Below, one piece after another: positions 1-8,552 of a stretch of 64,000 nt of DNA. Source of the DNA: Pontibacter liquoris (GTDB taxonomy: Bacteria; Bacteroidota; Bacteroidia; Cytophagales; Hymenobacteraceae); assembly GCF_022758235.1 (NCBI RefSeq), contig NZ_JALEBG010000001.1, positions 186,001 to 250,000 on the forward strand, written 5' to 3'. Below the pieces are notes generated by a model that had not been told where the DNA came from, did not search any database, and saw only the letters and a list, made by a program, of their open reading frames with translations. Both the position numbers and the translations under genes were made by a program. Position 1 is the stretch's first letter. The number at the start of each line of letters is the position of its first letter.

Positions 1-1845
1 GTGGAACCAGAGCAGGTAGGACTCGGGCACTTTTTTAAGGGAGCCGAATTGCCTGGCCACCGGCGCGAAGTACTGTTCAACAGCGTTGCTGCCGGTTTTG
101 GTGCGGTCAAAGCCGATGCCTTCACCATCGGCGCGGTGGTAGTATACGGCCGTCCAGTCGGCGCGGTGCTTGTTGTTTACCCAGGGGCCGGGTCCGTAAT
201 GGTGGTCCCAGGCCATAAGGTGGTGCAGGCCCAGCGGCGTCATATAATTCACGATGGCCTCGCGCGAGTGCAGCAGTATGTTTTTGACAGGCGCTACAAA
301 CGTGTTGTTGTTGGTAAAGGTCATCTTCAGCCACTCGTCTGCCAGTTTTTCAGAAGACAAGGTATGATCCCAGGCCAGGCGGCCGAAGCTATACCAGTTA
401 GCCTGGCCAAACTGATGCCCCGTCCAGTTGCGTTCAGTTCCAATGTTGGCCACGCCGGCTATACCTGTTAAAGGGTGCCGATCCAGGGTACCGTCCACTA
501 CTTTGGCCACGGTAGCGCCTTTGCCTTTGGCGTAGGTATCCGCCCCCAGCACCTCTTTGAACAGCGGAGCAAGATAGGCCAGCGTGGTGCCCTGCCCCAG
601 GTACTCCTGCGTGAGCTGGAATTCCATCATCAGCGGGGTTTTGGGCATGGCGCCAAACAGGGGGTGGAAGGGCTCGCGCGGCTGGAAATCAACGGGGCCG
701 TTCTTTACCTGCACCAGCACGTTGTCGCGGAACTGGCCATCCAGCGGCTTGAATTCGTTGTAGGCTTGTTTAGCGCGGTCTTGGGGTTCTTCGTTGCTGT
801 AGACAAAAGCCCGCCACATCACAATGCCGCCCTTTGGGGCAACGGCATCGGCCAGCATGTTGGCGCCATCGGCATGCGAGCGGCCATAGTTCTGCGGACC
901 GGGCTGTCCTTCGGAGTTCGCTTTTACCAGGAAGCCGCCGAAATCAGGCACGTAAGTATAAATCTCTGCTGTTTTCTGTTTCCACCAGGCGCGTACCTGC
1001 TCATCCAGCGGGTCGGCTGTTTTCAGGCCGCCAATCTCAATGGGCGCACTGAAGCGGGCAGTCAGGTATACTTTAAGGCCATAAGGGCGGAAGGCATCGG
1101 CCAGGGCCGCTACTTTTACCAGGTACTCCGGGGTAAGCACAAGGGCGTTGGCATTCACATTGGTCAGCACCGTGCCGTTGATGCCCACGGAAGCATTCGC
1201 GCGGGCATAATCAAGGTAGCGCTGGTCGATGTAGCCCGGCAGGCGGTGCCAGTCCCAGAGCGAAAACCCGGCGTAGCCGCGTTCCACGGTCCGGTCCAGG
1301 TTGTCCCAGTGGTTGAGCACGCGGTGCTTTATTTTAGGCGCGCTGGCCACAGAGAGCGTGCTGATATCCTCTTGCGTTTGCAGGAGCCGCAGAAGGTGAA
1401 AACTCCCATACAGCACGCCCACATCGGTGTTGGCCGCGACCACGGTATACTTCTGGCCGCCCTGGGTGGTGGTAAGCAGCAGGTAGCCTTCGTCGCCGGC
1501 AGCTTTCAGCTTTTCTGTTAGGTTAAGCTCTTTTATGAGCGTTGAGCTGGCAGGCGTGCCAGCCAAAAGTATGCGTTGCTGCGAAGGAGCCTGCCGGGCA
1601 GGTATGGGCTGGCCCAGTAGGCCGCTGAGCCCCGCCTGCAGTTCTTTCTGCGCGGCGGCAAGGGTAGGAGAGTTGCCCTGCACCACAATCTCCTGCACCG
1701 CTTGCCGGTATGCCTGCAGCCGGGCGGCATCGGGCACCTGCTCATACCTTAGCCAAAGCCGGTAGCCGTCTTCGGCCAGCAGTTTCTGGCCGACTGCAGT
1801 AAAAGCCAGCAGCAGCAGTAAAAGGCAGACAGATTTATACATCAT
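1..1845 (-). CDS. aguA: GH67 alpha-glucuronidase, 3' end beyond window
   Basis: Removes (4-O-methyl)glucuronic acid side chains from xylo-oligosaccharides, feeding the hexuronate genes downstream. Translating the minus strand from the ATG at 1845 gives 615 codons that stay open to position 1, so the C-terminus is outside the window (family members have about 700 residues). A signal peptide (MMYKSVCLLLLLLAF) suggests export. The GH67 hallmark block NHWDNLDRTVERGYAGFS is present. NSEGQPGP carries the expected general acid Glu; GPVDFQ and LTQEY carry the Asp and Glu of the general-base pair, 28 residues apart as in characterised GH67 enzymes. An ATG at 1842 is an equally possible start. Several plus-strand reading frames over this stretch are shadows. 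Family assignment is secure; substrate is inferred from the family. Confidence 0.93.
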   Translation of the reverse strand, partial: MMYKSVCLLLLLLAFTAVGQKLLAEDGYRLWLRYEQVPDAARLQAYRQAVQEIVVQGNSPTLAAAQKELQAGLSGLLGQPIPARQAPSQQRILLAGTPASSTLIKELNLTEKLKAAGDEGYLLLTTTQGGQKYTVVAANTDVGVLYGSFHLLRLLQTQEDISTLSVASAPKIKHRVLNHWDNLDRTVERGYAGFSLWDWHRLPGYIDQRYLDYARANASVGINGTVLTNVNANALVLTPEYLVKVAALADAFRPYGLKVYLTARFSAPIEIGGLKTADPLDEQVRAWWKQKTAEIYTYVPDFGGFLVKANSEGQPGPQNYGRSHADGANMLADAVAPKGGIVMWRAFVYSNEEPQDRAKQAYNEFKPLDGQFRDNVLVQVKNGPVDFQPREPFHPLFGAMPKTPLMMEFQLTQEYLGQGTTLAYLAPLFKEVLGADTYAKGKGATVAKVVDGTLDRHPLTGIAGVANIGTERNWTGHQFGQANWYSFGRLAWDHTLSSEKLADEWLKMTFTNNNTFVAPVKNILLHSREAIVNYMTPLGLHHLMAWDHHYGPGPWVNNKHRADWTAVYYHRADGEGIGFDRTKTGSNAVEQYFAPVARQFGSLKKVPESYLLWFH

Positions 1846-1895
1846 ATGCGAGGCATTGCTATACTTGCTAAAAAGGCTTCAGGGTACGTAGCAGG

Positions 1896-2924
1896 CTATA
1901 CGTGCGTTTTTCGCTGCGATGATTCCCGCACTACCAGCTCCGAGCGCAGCGTGATGGTGTTGGTGATCGTCACATCCGAGGCGCCATCCAGGTAATTGAT
2001 CAGGCTCCGCACTGCCACTTCGCCCATCTCATAGCCCGGGTAATCCACACTGGTCAGGTTGGGCTCTATCACCCGCGTAATCGGGTCGTTGTTAAAACCC
2101 ACCACGGCCATATTGCCCGGAATGGCAATGCCCGCCTGCTTGAGGGTTTTCATGCAGCTCACCGCACAGTTATCGTTGGCTACAAAAAGGCCATCGGGCA
2201 CGGGGTGCATGGTTAAGAGCTGCTGCGCTGCGGCTATACCTGCTTCTTCGCTCAGGTCTGTGGGAATAACCATAGAGTCGCTAAACGGTATGTTGTGGTC
2301 CAGCAAGGCATACTTAAAGCCCTTCAATCGGTCCTTGTACACATTTATTTTCAGGTTGCCACTGATGTGGACGAGATGCTGGCAGCCCTGCGCGAGCAGG
2401 TGCGACGTAGCTTTGTAAGCCGCCTGGATATTATCGATCACAATGCTGGTGCAGTTCCTGTTTTCGGGCACCCTGTCGTAGAACAGCAGCGGAATGCCCT
2501 TGTGGAAGAAAGGTGTAAAGTGATCTGTGTTCTCCGTGTCGTAAGCCAGAGATACCAGCAGGCCATCCACCCGGTTATCGAACATGGTTTTGGCGTTGGC
2601 GATTTCTTTCTGCACGTTTTCAAGCGACTGGCTGATGATCAGGTTGTAACCAGCATCGTTGGCTACTTTCTCCATCCCGGCCATCACCGACGACTGAAAG
2701 CTACTGTTGAGTTGCGGCACGATCACCCCAATGGTATGGGTGCGCTGCCTGCGCAGGTTGCTGGCAAAAGCATTCGAGCGGTAGCCCATCCGGCTGGCCG
2801 CTGCCAGTATCTTCTGCCTAGTATCTTTCTTTACAGCCGGATGGTTGTTGAGGCCCCTGCTTACAGTAGTAGGGGAGATGGACAACGCGCTGGCTATATC
2901 ATAAATGGTGATTTCTTTTTCCAT
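1896..2924 (-). CDS. LacI/GalR-family transcriptional regulator
   Basis: DNA-binding repressor of 342 residues, the usual family length. The N-terminal helix-turn-helix and hinge lie at residues 4-60, with the typical IYDIASALSISPTTVSRGLN recognition region, followed by a periplasmic-binding-protein-like sensor domain (about 62-335). It sits between the alpha-glucuronidase gene and the divergent esterase-uxuA-uxaC genes, so control of xylan/hexuronate use is the natural inference. Two near-identical operator-like sites lie in the divergent spacer (see 2957-2971 and 3162-3178), one close to its own start, suggesting autoregulation. The effector is unknown; an aldouronic acid, glucuronate or a pathway intermediate would fit. 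Confidence 0.92.
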   Translation of the reverse strand: MEKEITIYDIASALSISPTTVSRGLNNHPAVKKDTRQKILAAASRMGYRSNAFASNLRRQRTHTIGVIVPQLNSSFQSSVMAGMEKVANDAGYNLIISQSLENVQKEIANAKTMFDNRVDGLLVSLAYDTENTDHFTPFFHKGIPLLFYDRVPENRNCTSIVIDNIQAAYKATSHLLAQGCQHLVHISGNLKINVYKDRLKGFKYALLDHNIPFSDSMVIPTDLSEEAGIAAAQQLLTMHPVPDGLFVANDNCAVSCMKTLKQAGIAIPGNMAVVGFNNDPITRVIEPNLTSVDYPGYEMGEVAVRSLINYLDGASDVTITNTITLRSELVVRESSQRKTHV

Positions 2925-2956
2925 AAAGCGGTATTCGGTCGCACGTCGGCAGTAAA

Positions 2957-2971
2957 TGAAACCGATTGCAT
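2957..2971. promoter_or_regulatory. Candidate LacI-type operator 1
   Basis: AACCGATTGCA at 2960-2970 is the exact reverse complement of TGCAATCGGTT at 3164-3174. The central CG within a partly palindromic 14-mer is typical of LacI/GalR operators. It lies about 35 bp upstream of the regulator start and could mediate autorepression. Confidence 0.5.
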
Positions 2972-3161
2972 AAAGGTGTAATCTACTTCCGGGTTTCTGC
3001 TTAAAAGCCAGTAAAGTGAGTGCTTAGTTGCTACAATTTAAATTAAATAATTTTATCAGCGCTACTTTTTCAGGAAATATTCTAAACTAAGGGTAGAAAA
3101 AGCGTATAAGTTGCGCCGGGCAGGTTATTTTGTGGGCTTAAACAAGTCCCGATAAAAAGTT

Positions 3162-3196
3162 TTTGCAATCGGTTGCGTAAATGACTTTAAATTTTG
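3162..3196 (+). promoter_or_regulatory. Candidate promoter overlapping LacI-type operator 2
   Basis: TTTG at 3162-3165 and TA-N3-TTTG at 3188-3196 resemble the Bacteroidota -33 TTTG / -7 TAnnTTTG elements (one base longer than consensus in the -7 box). The imperfect palindrome TGCAATCGGTTGCG (3164-3177) lies between them, so a bound repressor would block transcription of the esterase-uxuA-uxaC genes. Confidence 0.45.
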
Positions 3197-3325
3197 ATGT
3201 TTACTAAGCAGTGAGTAGTAGCTTACCTTTCAAGGTATAAGCACAAGGCAAAAGCAGTAGTAGCTATTTCTAAGCTGTCCGCAGCTAAAACCAGAACATA
3301 ACAACACCGCAGGTGTGCTCAAAAC

Positions 3326-5278
3326 ATGAGGAAATTGCCCCTTTGCCTATTCTTTTTACTGCTGTCCTGCGGTCTTAGCTGCTGGGCTTTCTCGTCTTTT
3401 GGCGCGGTCAGGCTGCCCTACCTGGTAAGCGATGGCATGGTGCTGCAGCGAAATGCCAGAATCAATATATGGGGATGGGCTGATGCCGGGGAGAAAGTAA
3501 AGGTGCGCTTCAGGGGCAAAACTTACAAGGCTACTACCGGCGCGAACGGAAAATGGCGCGTGCTACTTGCGCCCCTGCCCGCGGGTGGCCCTTATACCAT
3601 GCAGATAGACGGCAGCAACCACCTCACCCTAAACGACATCCTGTTGGGCGATGTATGGGTGTGCGCCGGGCAGTCGAATATGGTGCACCAGATGAAGCTG
3701 CACAACATCCGCTATGTCCAGGACATTGCGCAGGCCAACTATCCGCAGATACGGCACTTCTGGATCCCGACGGCTACAAACCTGCAAGGCCCTGTCGATC
3801 GGTTGCCTTCGGGCAGCTGGAAAGCGGCCAATCCGCAGGACGTAAATGAATTTTCGGCGGTCGCCTACTTCTTTGCCCGCAAGCTCTATAACCAGTACCA
3901 TGTTCCCATTGGCCTGATCAACGCCAGCGTGGGCGGCACGCCCATCGAAGCCTGGATGAGCGTAGAAGGCCTGAAAGACTTCCCGGCTAGTATTGCGACC
4001 ATCGCCAGAAACCAGGATACGAGTTACGTGCAAAGTATAAACCGCCGCGCAATGGCTGCTGCAGCGGCTAACCAAGCAAAACCGGAGCAGGACAAAGGCC
4101 TGACGGGGGAAGTGAAATGGTACGACCCAGCGTATGTTCCGAAGAACTGGCAGAACGTTAACATTCCCGGCTACTGGGAAGACCAGGGCGTCCGGGACCT
4201 GGACGGCGTGGTGTGGTACCGGCGCGAAATAGAGGTGCCCGCAGCCATGACAGGTGTGCCGGCCAAGGTGTTTTTGGGCAGGATCGTGGATGCGGATTAT
4301 CTCTACATTAATGGCCGGCAGGTGGGCAACACCACTTACCAGTACCCGCAGCGCAGGTATAGCCTGGCGGCCGGCGTTTTAAAGGCCGGCAAGAACCTGC
4401 TGGTGGTGCGGGTGCTTAACTCCGGCGGCAAAGGCGGCTTTGTGCCGGATAAGCCGTATTCTATTCAGGCCAACGGGCAGACACTGGACCTGAAAGGAAT
4501 CTGGCAGTACAAAGTAGGGGAAGTATACCGGCCCGGTGCCGTCGAGGTGAGTGGTCTGAATGCCCAGAATCAGCCCACCGCTTTGTATAATGCCATGGTA
4601 GCGCCGGCGGTTAACTATACCATCAAAGGCATTTTGTGGTACCAGGGGGAGAGCAATGCCGCAGCTCCGGAGGCATACAAAAAGCTGTTGCCGGCCCTGA
4701 TACAGGATTGGCGGGAGAAGTGGCAGCAGGGAGCTCTTCCGTTCCTGTACGTGCAGTTACCCAACTTTATGGAGGCCGCCTACCTGCCGGCCGAAAGCAA
4801 CTGGGCCCTGATGCGGGAAGCTGCCCTGCAGACGCTGGCAGTGCCCAACACCGCCATGGCCATCACCATCGACCTGGGGGAGTGGAACGACATTCACCCG
4901 GACAACAAAAAGGACGTAGGGGAGCGGCTGGCGCTTGCCGCCCAAAAGCTGGCATATGGCGAGAAGCACCTTGTTTCCTCGGGGCCGCTGTACCAGTCTG
5001 CCAAAGTAACGGGCGATAAGATCAGCATCCGTTTTACAGATACCGGCAGCGGGCTGGTGGCTATTGATGGGGAAGAGCTTGCGCGCTTTGCCATTGCCGG
5101 CGAGGATAAGCAGTTTGTCTGGGCAAAGGCAAAGATTGTGGGCGATACTGTGGAAGTATGGAGCGAGGAAGTGCCGCAACCCAGGTATGTGCGCTACGCC
5201 TGGGCCAATAATCCGTTTGGTGCTAATTTATACAACAAAGAAGGGCTGCCGGCCTCTCCGTTCCGCACGGATTTATAG
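3326..5278 (+). CDS. SASA-domain acetyl esterase (sialate O-acetylesterase family)
   Basis: Exported SGNH-type carbohydrate esterase of 650 residues; beside xylan genes it probably removes acetyl groups from glucuronoxylan, although the family is named after sialate O-acetylesterase. The signal peptide is at residues 1-22. An N-terminal beta-sandwich (about 30-105) precedes the catalytic halves: GQSNM with the nucleophilic Ser near 117, WYQGESNA near 437-444 and DIHPDNKK with the catalytic His near 522. A galactose-binding-like sandwich (about 255-380) is inserted between them, as is usual in this family. It is the first gene of a likely operon with uxuA and uxaC, under the candidate LacI-controlled promoter. 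Confidence 0.87.
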   Translation: MRKLPLCLFFLLLSCGLSCWAFSSFGAVRLPYLVSDGMVLQRNARINIWGWADAGEKVKVRFRGKTYKATTGANGKWRVLLAPLPAGGPYTMQIDGSNHLTLNDILLGDVWVCAGQSNMVHQMKLHNIRYVQDIAQANYPQIRHFWIPTATNLQGPVDRLPSGSWKAANPQDVNEFSAVAYFFARKLYNQYHVPIGLINASVGGTPIEAWMSVEGLKDFPASIATIARNQDTSYVQSINRRAMAAAAANQAKPEQDKGLTGEVKWYDPAYVPKNWQNVNIPGYWEDQGVRDLDGVVWYRREIEVPAAMTGVPAKVFLGRIVDADYLYINGRQVGNTTYQYPQRRYSLAAGVLKAGKNLLVVRVLNSGGKGGFVPDKPYSIQANGQTLDLKGIWQYKVGEVYRPGAVEVSGLNAQNQPTALYNAMVAPAVNYTIKGILWYQGESNAAAPEAYKKLLPALIQDWREKWQQGALPFLYVQLPNFMEAAYLPAESNWALMREAALQTLAVPNTAMAITIDLGEWNDIHPDNKKDVGERLALAAQKLAYGEKHLVSSGPLYQSAKVTGDKISIRFTDTGSGLVAIDGEELARFAIAGEDKQFVWAKAKIVGDTVEVWSEEVPQPRYVRYAWANNPFGANLYNKEGLPASPFRTDL

Positions 5279-5435
5279 TTTATGGCTGTCGTGCGATAAT
5301 GAAAGTCTATAAAACGAGCTTGTGTTTTCAGAAGAGGATACCGCAGCCGGATTGCCGATTATCTAATGCGCATACCTCTTTTTAACGGATTTATACTTGA
5401 TACTCTTTAATTTATCTAATTACACAAAATAAACT

Positions 5436-6602
5436 ATGTCATTATTACAAAGCTGGCGATGGTATGGCCCCAACGACCCGGTATCGCTGCAGGATGTGAA
5501 ACAGGCGGGCGCCACTGGTATTGTGAGTGCCCTGCACCATGTGCCGCACGGAGAAGTATGGCCGCTGGCCGAAATACAGGAACGCAAACGCATCATCGAA
5601 GCGGCCGGCCTGCAGTGGGTGGTGGTGGAGAGCGTGCCGGTGCACGAAGCTATCAAAACCCGTAGTGCCGACTGCGAAGTATACCTGGAAAACTACCGCC
5701 AGACACTCCGCAACCTGGCTGCCTGCGGCATCCGCACGGTGTGCTACAACTTTATGCCCGTGCTCGACTGGACCCGCACCAATATTGCCTATGAGCTCTG
5801 GAACGGCGCCAAAGCCTTATACTTTAACTGGGTGGACCTGGCTGTTTTCGATTTGTTTATCCTCCAAAGAGAAGGGGCTGAAAATGATTATACCCCGACC
5901 GTGGTGCAGCAGGCGCAGGAGCGGTATGAGAACTGCTCTGCAGAAGACCTGGAGGCCCTTTGCGACATCATCCTGATGGGCGTGCCCACTGAGGAAAGCG
6001 TGACCGTAGAAACCCTGCGCCAAAGTATAGAAGTCTATAAAAGAATCGGACCGGACGGGCTGCGCAGCAACCTGACCTACTTCCTGGAAGCCATTATGGA
6101 CGTGTGCGAGGACAACGGCATCGCCATGACCATTCACCCCGACGACCCACCATTCGCTATCCTTGGCCTGCCGCGTATTGCCAGCACAAAAGAAGACCTG
6201 CTCCACATCATCAACACCGTGGACCGGCCGGCAAACGGCATTTGCTTCTGCACCGGCTCGCTTGGCGCGGGGGTGCACAACAACCCGGTCGATATTCTCA
6301 AAGCTGTTGGCCACCGCGTATACTTTGCCCACCTGCGCAATGTGCTCAAAGATACGGAGGGCAACTTTTATGAATCCGACCACCTGACAGGCGACGTGGA
6401 CATGTATGGGGTGATGCGCGAGCTGATCGCCTTGAACCAGGAGCGGCAGCTGCCTATTCCGTTCCGCCCCGACCACGGCCACCAGATGCTCGACGACCTG
6501 CAGAAAGTCACCAACCCGGGCTACTCGGCTATTGGGCGCCTGCGGGGACTGGCTGAGCTGCGCGGCCTGGAGATGGGCATTGCCAAATCAGTAGCAAGTT
6601 AA
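5436..6602 (+). CDS. uxuA: Mannonate dehydratase
   Basis: Cytoplasmic enzyme (EC 4.2.1.8) that dehydrates D-mannonate to 2-keto-3-deoxygluconate, the third step of glucuronate breakdown. The 388 residues match the usual length. The N-terminus contains the characteristic SWRWYGPNDPVSL and GATGIVSALHHVPHGEVW segments; metal and substrate-site blocks include TIHPDDPP (about 231-238) and CFCTGSLGAG (about 269-278). A 157-bp gap separates it from the esterase gene, and the stop lies one base before the ATG of uxaC, indicating co-transcription. The reductase UxuB, which makes mannonate, is not in the window. Confidence 0.96.
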   Translation: MSLLQSWRWYGPNDPVSLQDVKQAGATGIVSALHHVPHGEVWPLAEIQERKRIIEAAGLQWVVVESVPVHEAIKTRSADCEVYLENYRQTLRNLAACGIRTVCYNFMPVLDWTRTNIAYELWNGAKALYFNWVDLAVFDLFILQREGAENDYTPTVVQQAQERYENCSAEDLEALCDIILMGVPTEESVTVETLRQSIEVYKRIGPDGLRSNLTYFLEAIMDVCEDNGIAMTIHPDDPPFAILGLPRIASTKEDLLHIINTVDRPANGICFCTGSLGAGVHNNPVDILKAVGHRVYFAHLRNVLKDTEGNFYESDHLTGDVDMYGVMRELIALNQERQLPIPFRPDHGHQMLDDLQKVTNPGYSAIGRLRGLAELRGLEMGIAKSVAS

Positions 6603-6603
6603 C

Positions 6604-8070
6604 ATGGACATGCCTGACAATACCAACCTACACGCCGCCAGCGGAGTAAGACCCGCTCAGGGGGCGGCAGGCTTTATGGGCGAGGATTTCCTGCTGCAAA
6701 CCGAAACAGCCCGGCAACTGTACCACGACTACGCCAAAAACCTGCCCATTATCGATTACCACTGCCATTTGTCGCCGGAGGTAATTGCCCGCAACGCGCC
6801 TTTCCCGAACATGACGGCACTCTGGCTGGCCGGCGACCATTACAAATGGCGCGCCCTGCGCACGCTGGGCGTGGAGGAGCACTATATTACCGGCGCTGCC
6901 ACTGACGAGGAGAAATTTGTGAAATGGGCAGAGGCCGTGCCTTATACCATGCGTAACCCGCTCTACCACTGGGCGCACATGGAGCTGAAAAATCCCTTTG
7001 GTACTACCGAATTGTTGTCTGGAGAGAATGCGCGCCAGGTGTATGCCCGCTGCAACGCGCTGTTGCCACAGCCGGCTTTTACACCGCAGGGTTTGCTGGC
7101 GCATTTCAACGTGGAGATGGTGGGCACTACCGACGATCCAATCGATGCGCTGACTTTTCATCAGCAGCTGGCCGCCTCGTCTTTCCCTGTAAAAGTGCTG
7201 CCCTCTTTTCGGCCCGATAAGGTGCTGCAGCTAACCGGAGGTAATGATTTCAGAACCTATATCGGGCAGCTGTCGGCGGCAAGTAACGTCAGCATCACCA
7301 GTATAAATACCTTGCTTGAGGCCCTGCAACAGCGCGTGGATTATTTCCATAGCAACGGTTGCCGTTTGGCAGACCACGGCTTGGTGCACCTGCCGCTACC
7401 AGGCAAAAGCAGCGGCAACCTGGCAAAAACCTTTGCCGCTGTGCTAGCCGGAGATGATGCTAGTGCCGCCTCCTGCCAGAACGAATTTGCTGGGTTTATA
7501 CTTTTGGCGCTCTGCCGCATGTATAGCCGCAAAGGCTGGGTGCAACAGTTTCACCTAGGCCCGTTGCGCAATACCAATACGCGTATGCTGCAGACCAACG
7601 GCCCCGATACCGGCTATGATTCCATCGGCGATTTTCGGCAGGCAGCAGCCATGGCCGCTTTCTTTGATGAGCTGGAACAGAAGGGAGCACTGGCTAAAAC
7701 CATCATCTACAACCTGAACCCGGCCGACAATGCCACCTTCGCCGCCATGATTGGCAACTTCCAGCAAAGCGGCATCAAAGGCAAAATGCAGTTCGGCTCG
7801 GCCTGGTGGTTCCTCGACCAGCTGGATGGCATGACCAACCAACTGAATGCGCTTTCCAATATGGGCCTGATCAGCTGCTTTATCGGCATGCTTACTGATT
7901 CGCGCAGCTTTCTTTCCTACTCGCGGCACGAGTATTTCAGGCGGCTGCTGTGCAATCTCTTCGGCAACGATGTGGCGCAGGGCCTGCTGCCGGCCGATAT
8001 ACCGTGGCTCGGGAAAATGGTGCAGGACATCTGCTATTACAACGCTAAAAACTACTTTCCGCTTACTTAA
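6604..8070 (+). CDS. uxaC: Glucuronate (uronate) isomerase
   Basis: Cytoplasmic amidohydrolase-superfamily isomerase (EC 5.3.1.12) converting D-glucuronate to D-fructuronate and D-galacturonate to D-tagaturonate. It has 488 residues. The His-x-His metal motif is in IIDYHCHLSP (about 49-58), and the C-terminal block with FGSAWWFLDQ and the SYSRHEYFRR segment is typical. The ATG at 6604 almost abuts the uxuA stop, but family members normally start near GEDFLLQTETARQLY, so the ATG at 6676 may be the true start; the first 24 residues look like an extension. Directly downstream lies the stump of a hexuronate transporter gene. Confidence 0.96.
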   Translation: MDMPDNTNLHAASGVRPAQGAAGFMGEDFLLQTETARQLYHDYAKNLPIIDYHCHLSPEVIARNAPFPNMTALWLAGDHYKWRALRTLGVEEHYITGAATDEEKFVKWAEAVPYTMRNPLYHWAHMELKNPFGTTELLSGENARQVYARCNALLPQPAFTPQGLLAHFNVEMVGTTDDPIDALTFHQQLAASSFPVKVLPSFRPDKVLQLTGGNDFRTYIGQLSAASNVSITSINTLLEALQQRVDYFHSNGCRLADHGLVHLPLPGKSSGNLAKTFAAVLAGDDASAASCQNEFAGFILLALCRMYSRKGWVQQFHLGPLRNTNTRMLQTNGPDTGYDSIGDFRQAAAMAAFFDELEQKGALAKTIIYNLNPADNATFAAMIGNFQQSGIKGKMQFGSAWWFLDQLDGMTNQLNALSNMGLISCFIGMLTDSRSFLSYSRHEYFRRLLCNLFGNDVAQGLLPADIPWLGKMVQDICYYNAKNYFPLT

Positions 8071-8100
8071 AAAATATCGAACCCATGTAATCGTACTTGT

Positions 8101-8280
8101 ATGAACGCACCGCTCACCACCACTGAACCCATTACCGAAACCGTTAAAATAGGTTCGTACCGTTGGACCATCTGCGCCCTGGTGTTTGCAGCTAGCACCA
8201 TCAACTACCTCGACCGTCTGGTTGGTAATCCATTACCTGTCGCCGCGCATGAAGCCGGTAGTTTTTGTGAGAGATTTTAG
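8101..8280 (+). pseudogene. exuT: 5' remnant of hexuronate MFS transporter gene
   Basis: An ATG 30 bp after uxaC opens a 59-codon frame. Residues 21-38 (RWTICALVFAASTINYLD) match the first membrane segment of ExuT-like hexuronate:cation symporters of the major facilitator superfamily. After the conserved Leu-Asp-Arg the frame continues into unrelated sequence and ends at a stop within a TTTTAGAC-type intergenic repeat. No continuation of the transporter was found in the other frames before the GH43 gene at 8553. The position, directly after uxaC, is where exuT is often found. I read it as a gene decayed by deletion; an assembly error joining two contigs would look the same. Confidence 0.72.
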
Positions 8281-8480
8281 ACGTTAGATTTTAGACAGTA
8301 GACAAGGGCTATCAACAGCCTTCCGCGTTCGCTGCTCTGGCAGCTGAAAAGGATTTAAGGAAACGGCTACGGCGGTTAACTTAACTTAGAACTGGTTTCA
8401 AGCTTTCCGGGAGGGGAATAATCATGTAGAATAGATTCTCCCCTTGAAAGGAGTTTGAGGGGGTAGACCGAACGCTTTGT
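8270..8480. repeat. Intergenic repeat patch after the exuT stump
   Basis: Contains TTTTAGAC/TTAGATTTTAGAC iterations (8274-8302), related in reverse to GTCTAATAGCTAAAGTCT near 55360. It also has a CCCCTTGAAAGGAGTTTGAGGGGG palindrome (8441-8465), related to sequences at 43605-43634, 43872-43902 and 59038-59072. These look like dispersed intergenic repeats rather than coding DNA. Confidence 0.5.
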
Positions 8481-8552
8481 TGCCAGATATTTTTTCAGTT
8501 CAGCAGGTAATCAGAATAAATACCTATAAAAGCCTTTTAACAAAAAACAAGT

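Larger units (their letters stand above)
2925..3325. other. Divergent regulatory spacer (401 bp), no gene
   Basis: AT-rich spacer between the LacI-type regulator and the esterase gene. It contains the two operator-like sites and a candidate plus-strand promoter. No reading frame with family resemblance was seen. Confidence 0.6.

Noticed and set aside
1..1521. Long plus-strand reading frames (156 and 348 codons) at the left end
   Set aside because: The minus strand encodes an uninterrupted GH67 enzyme with all catalytic motifs; the plus-strand frames show no recognisable domain and are shadows of it.
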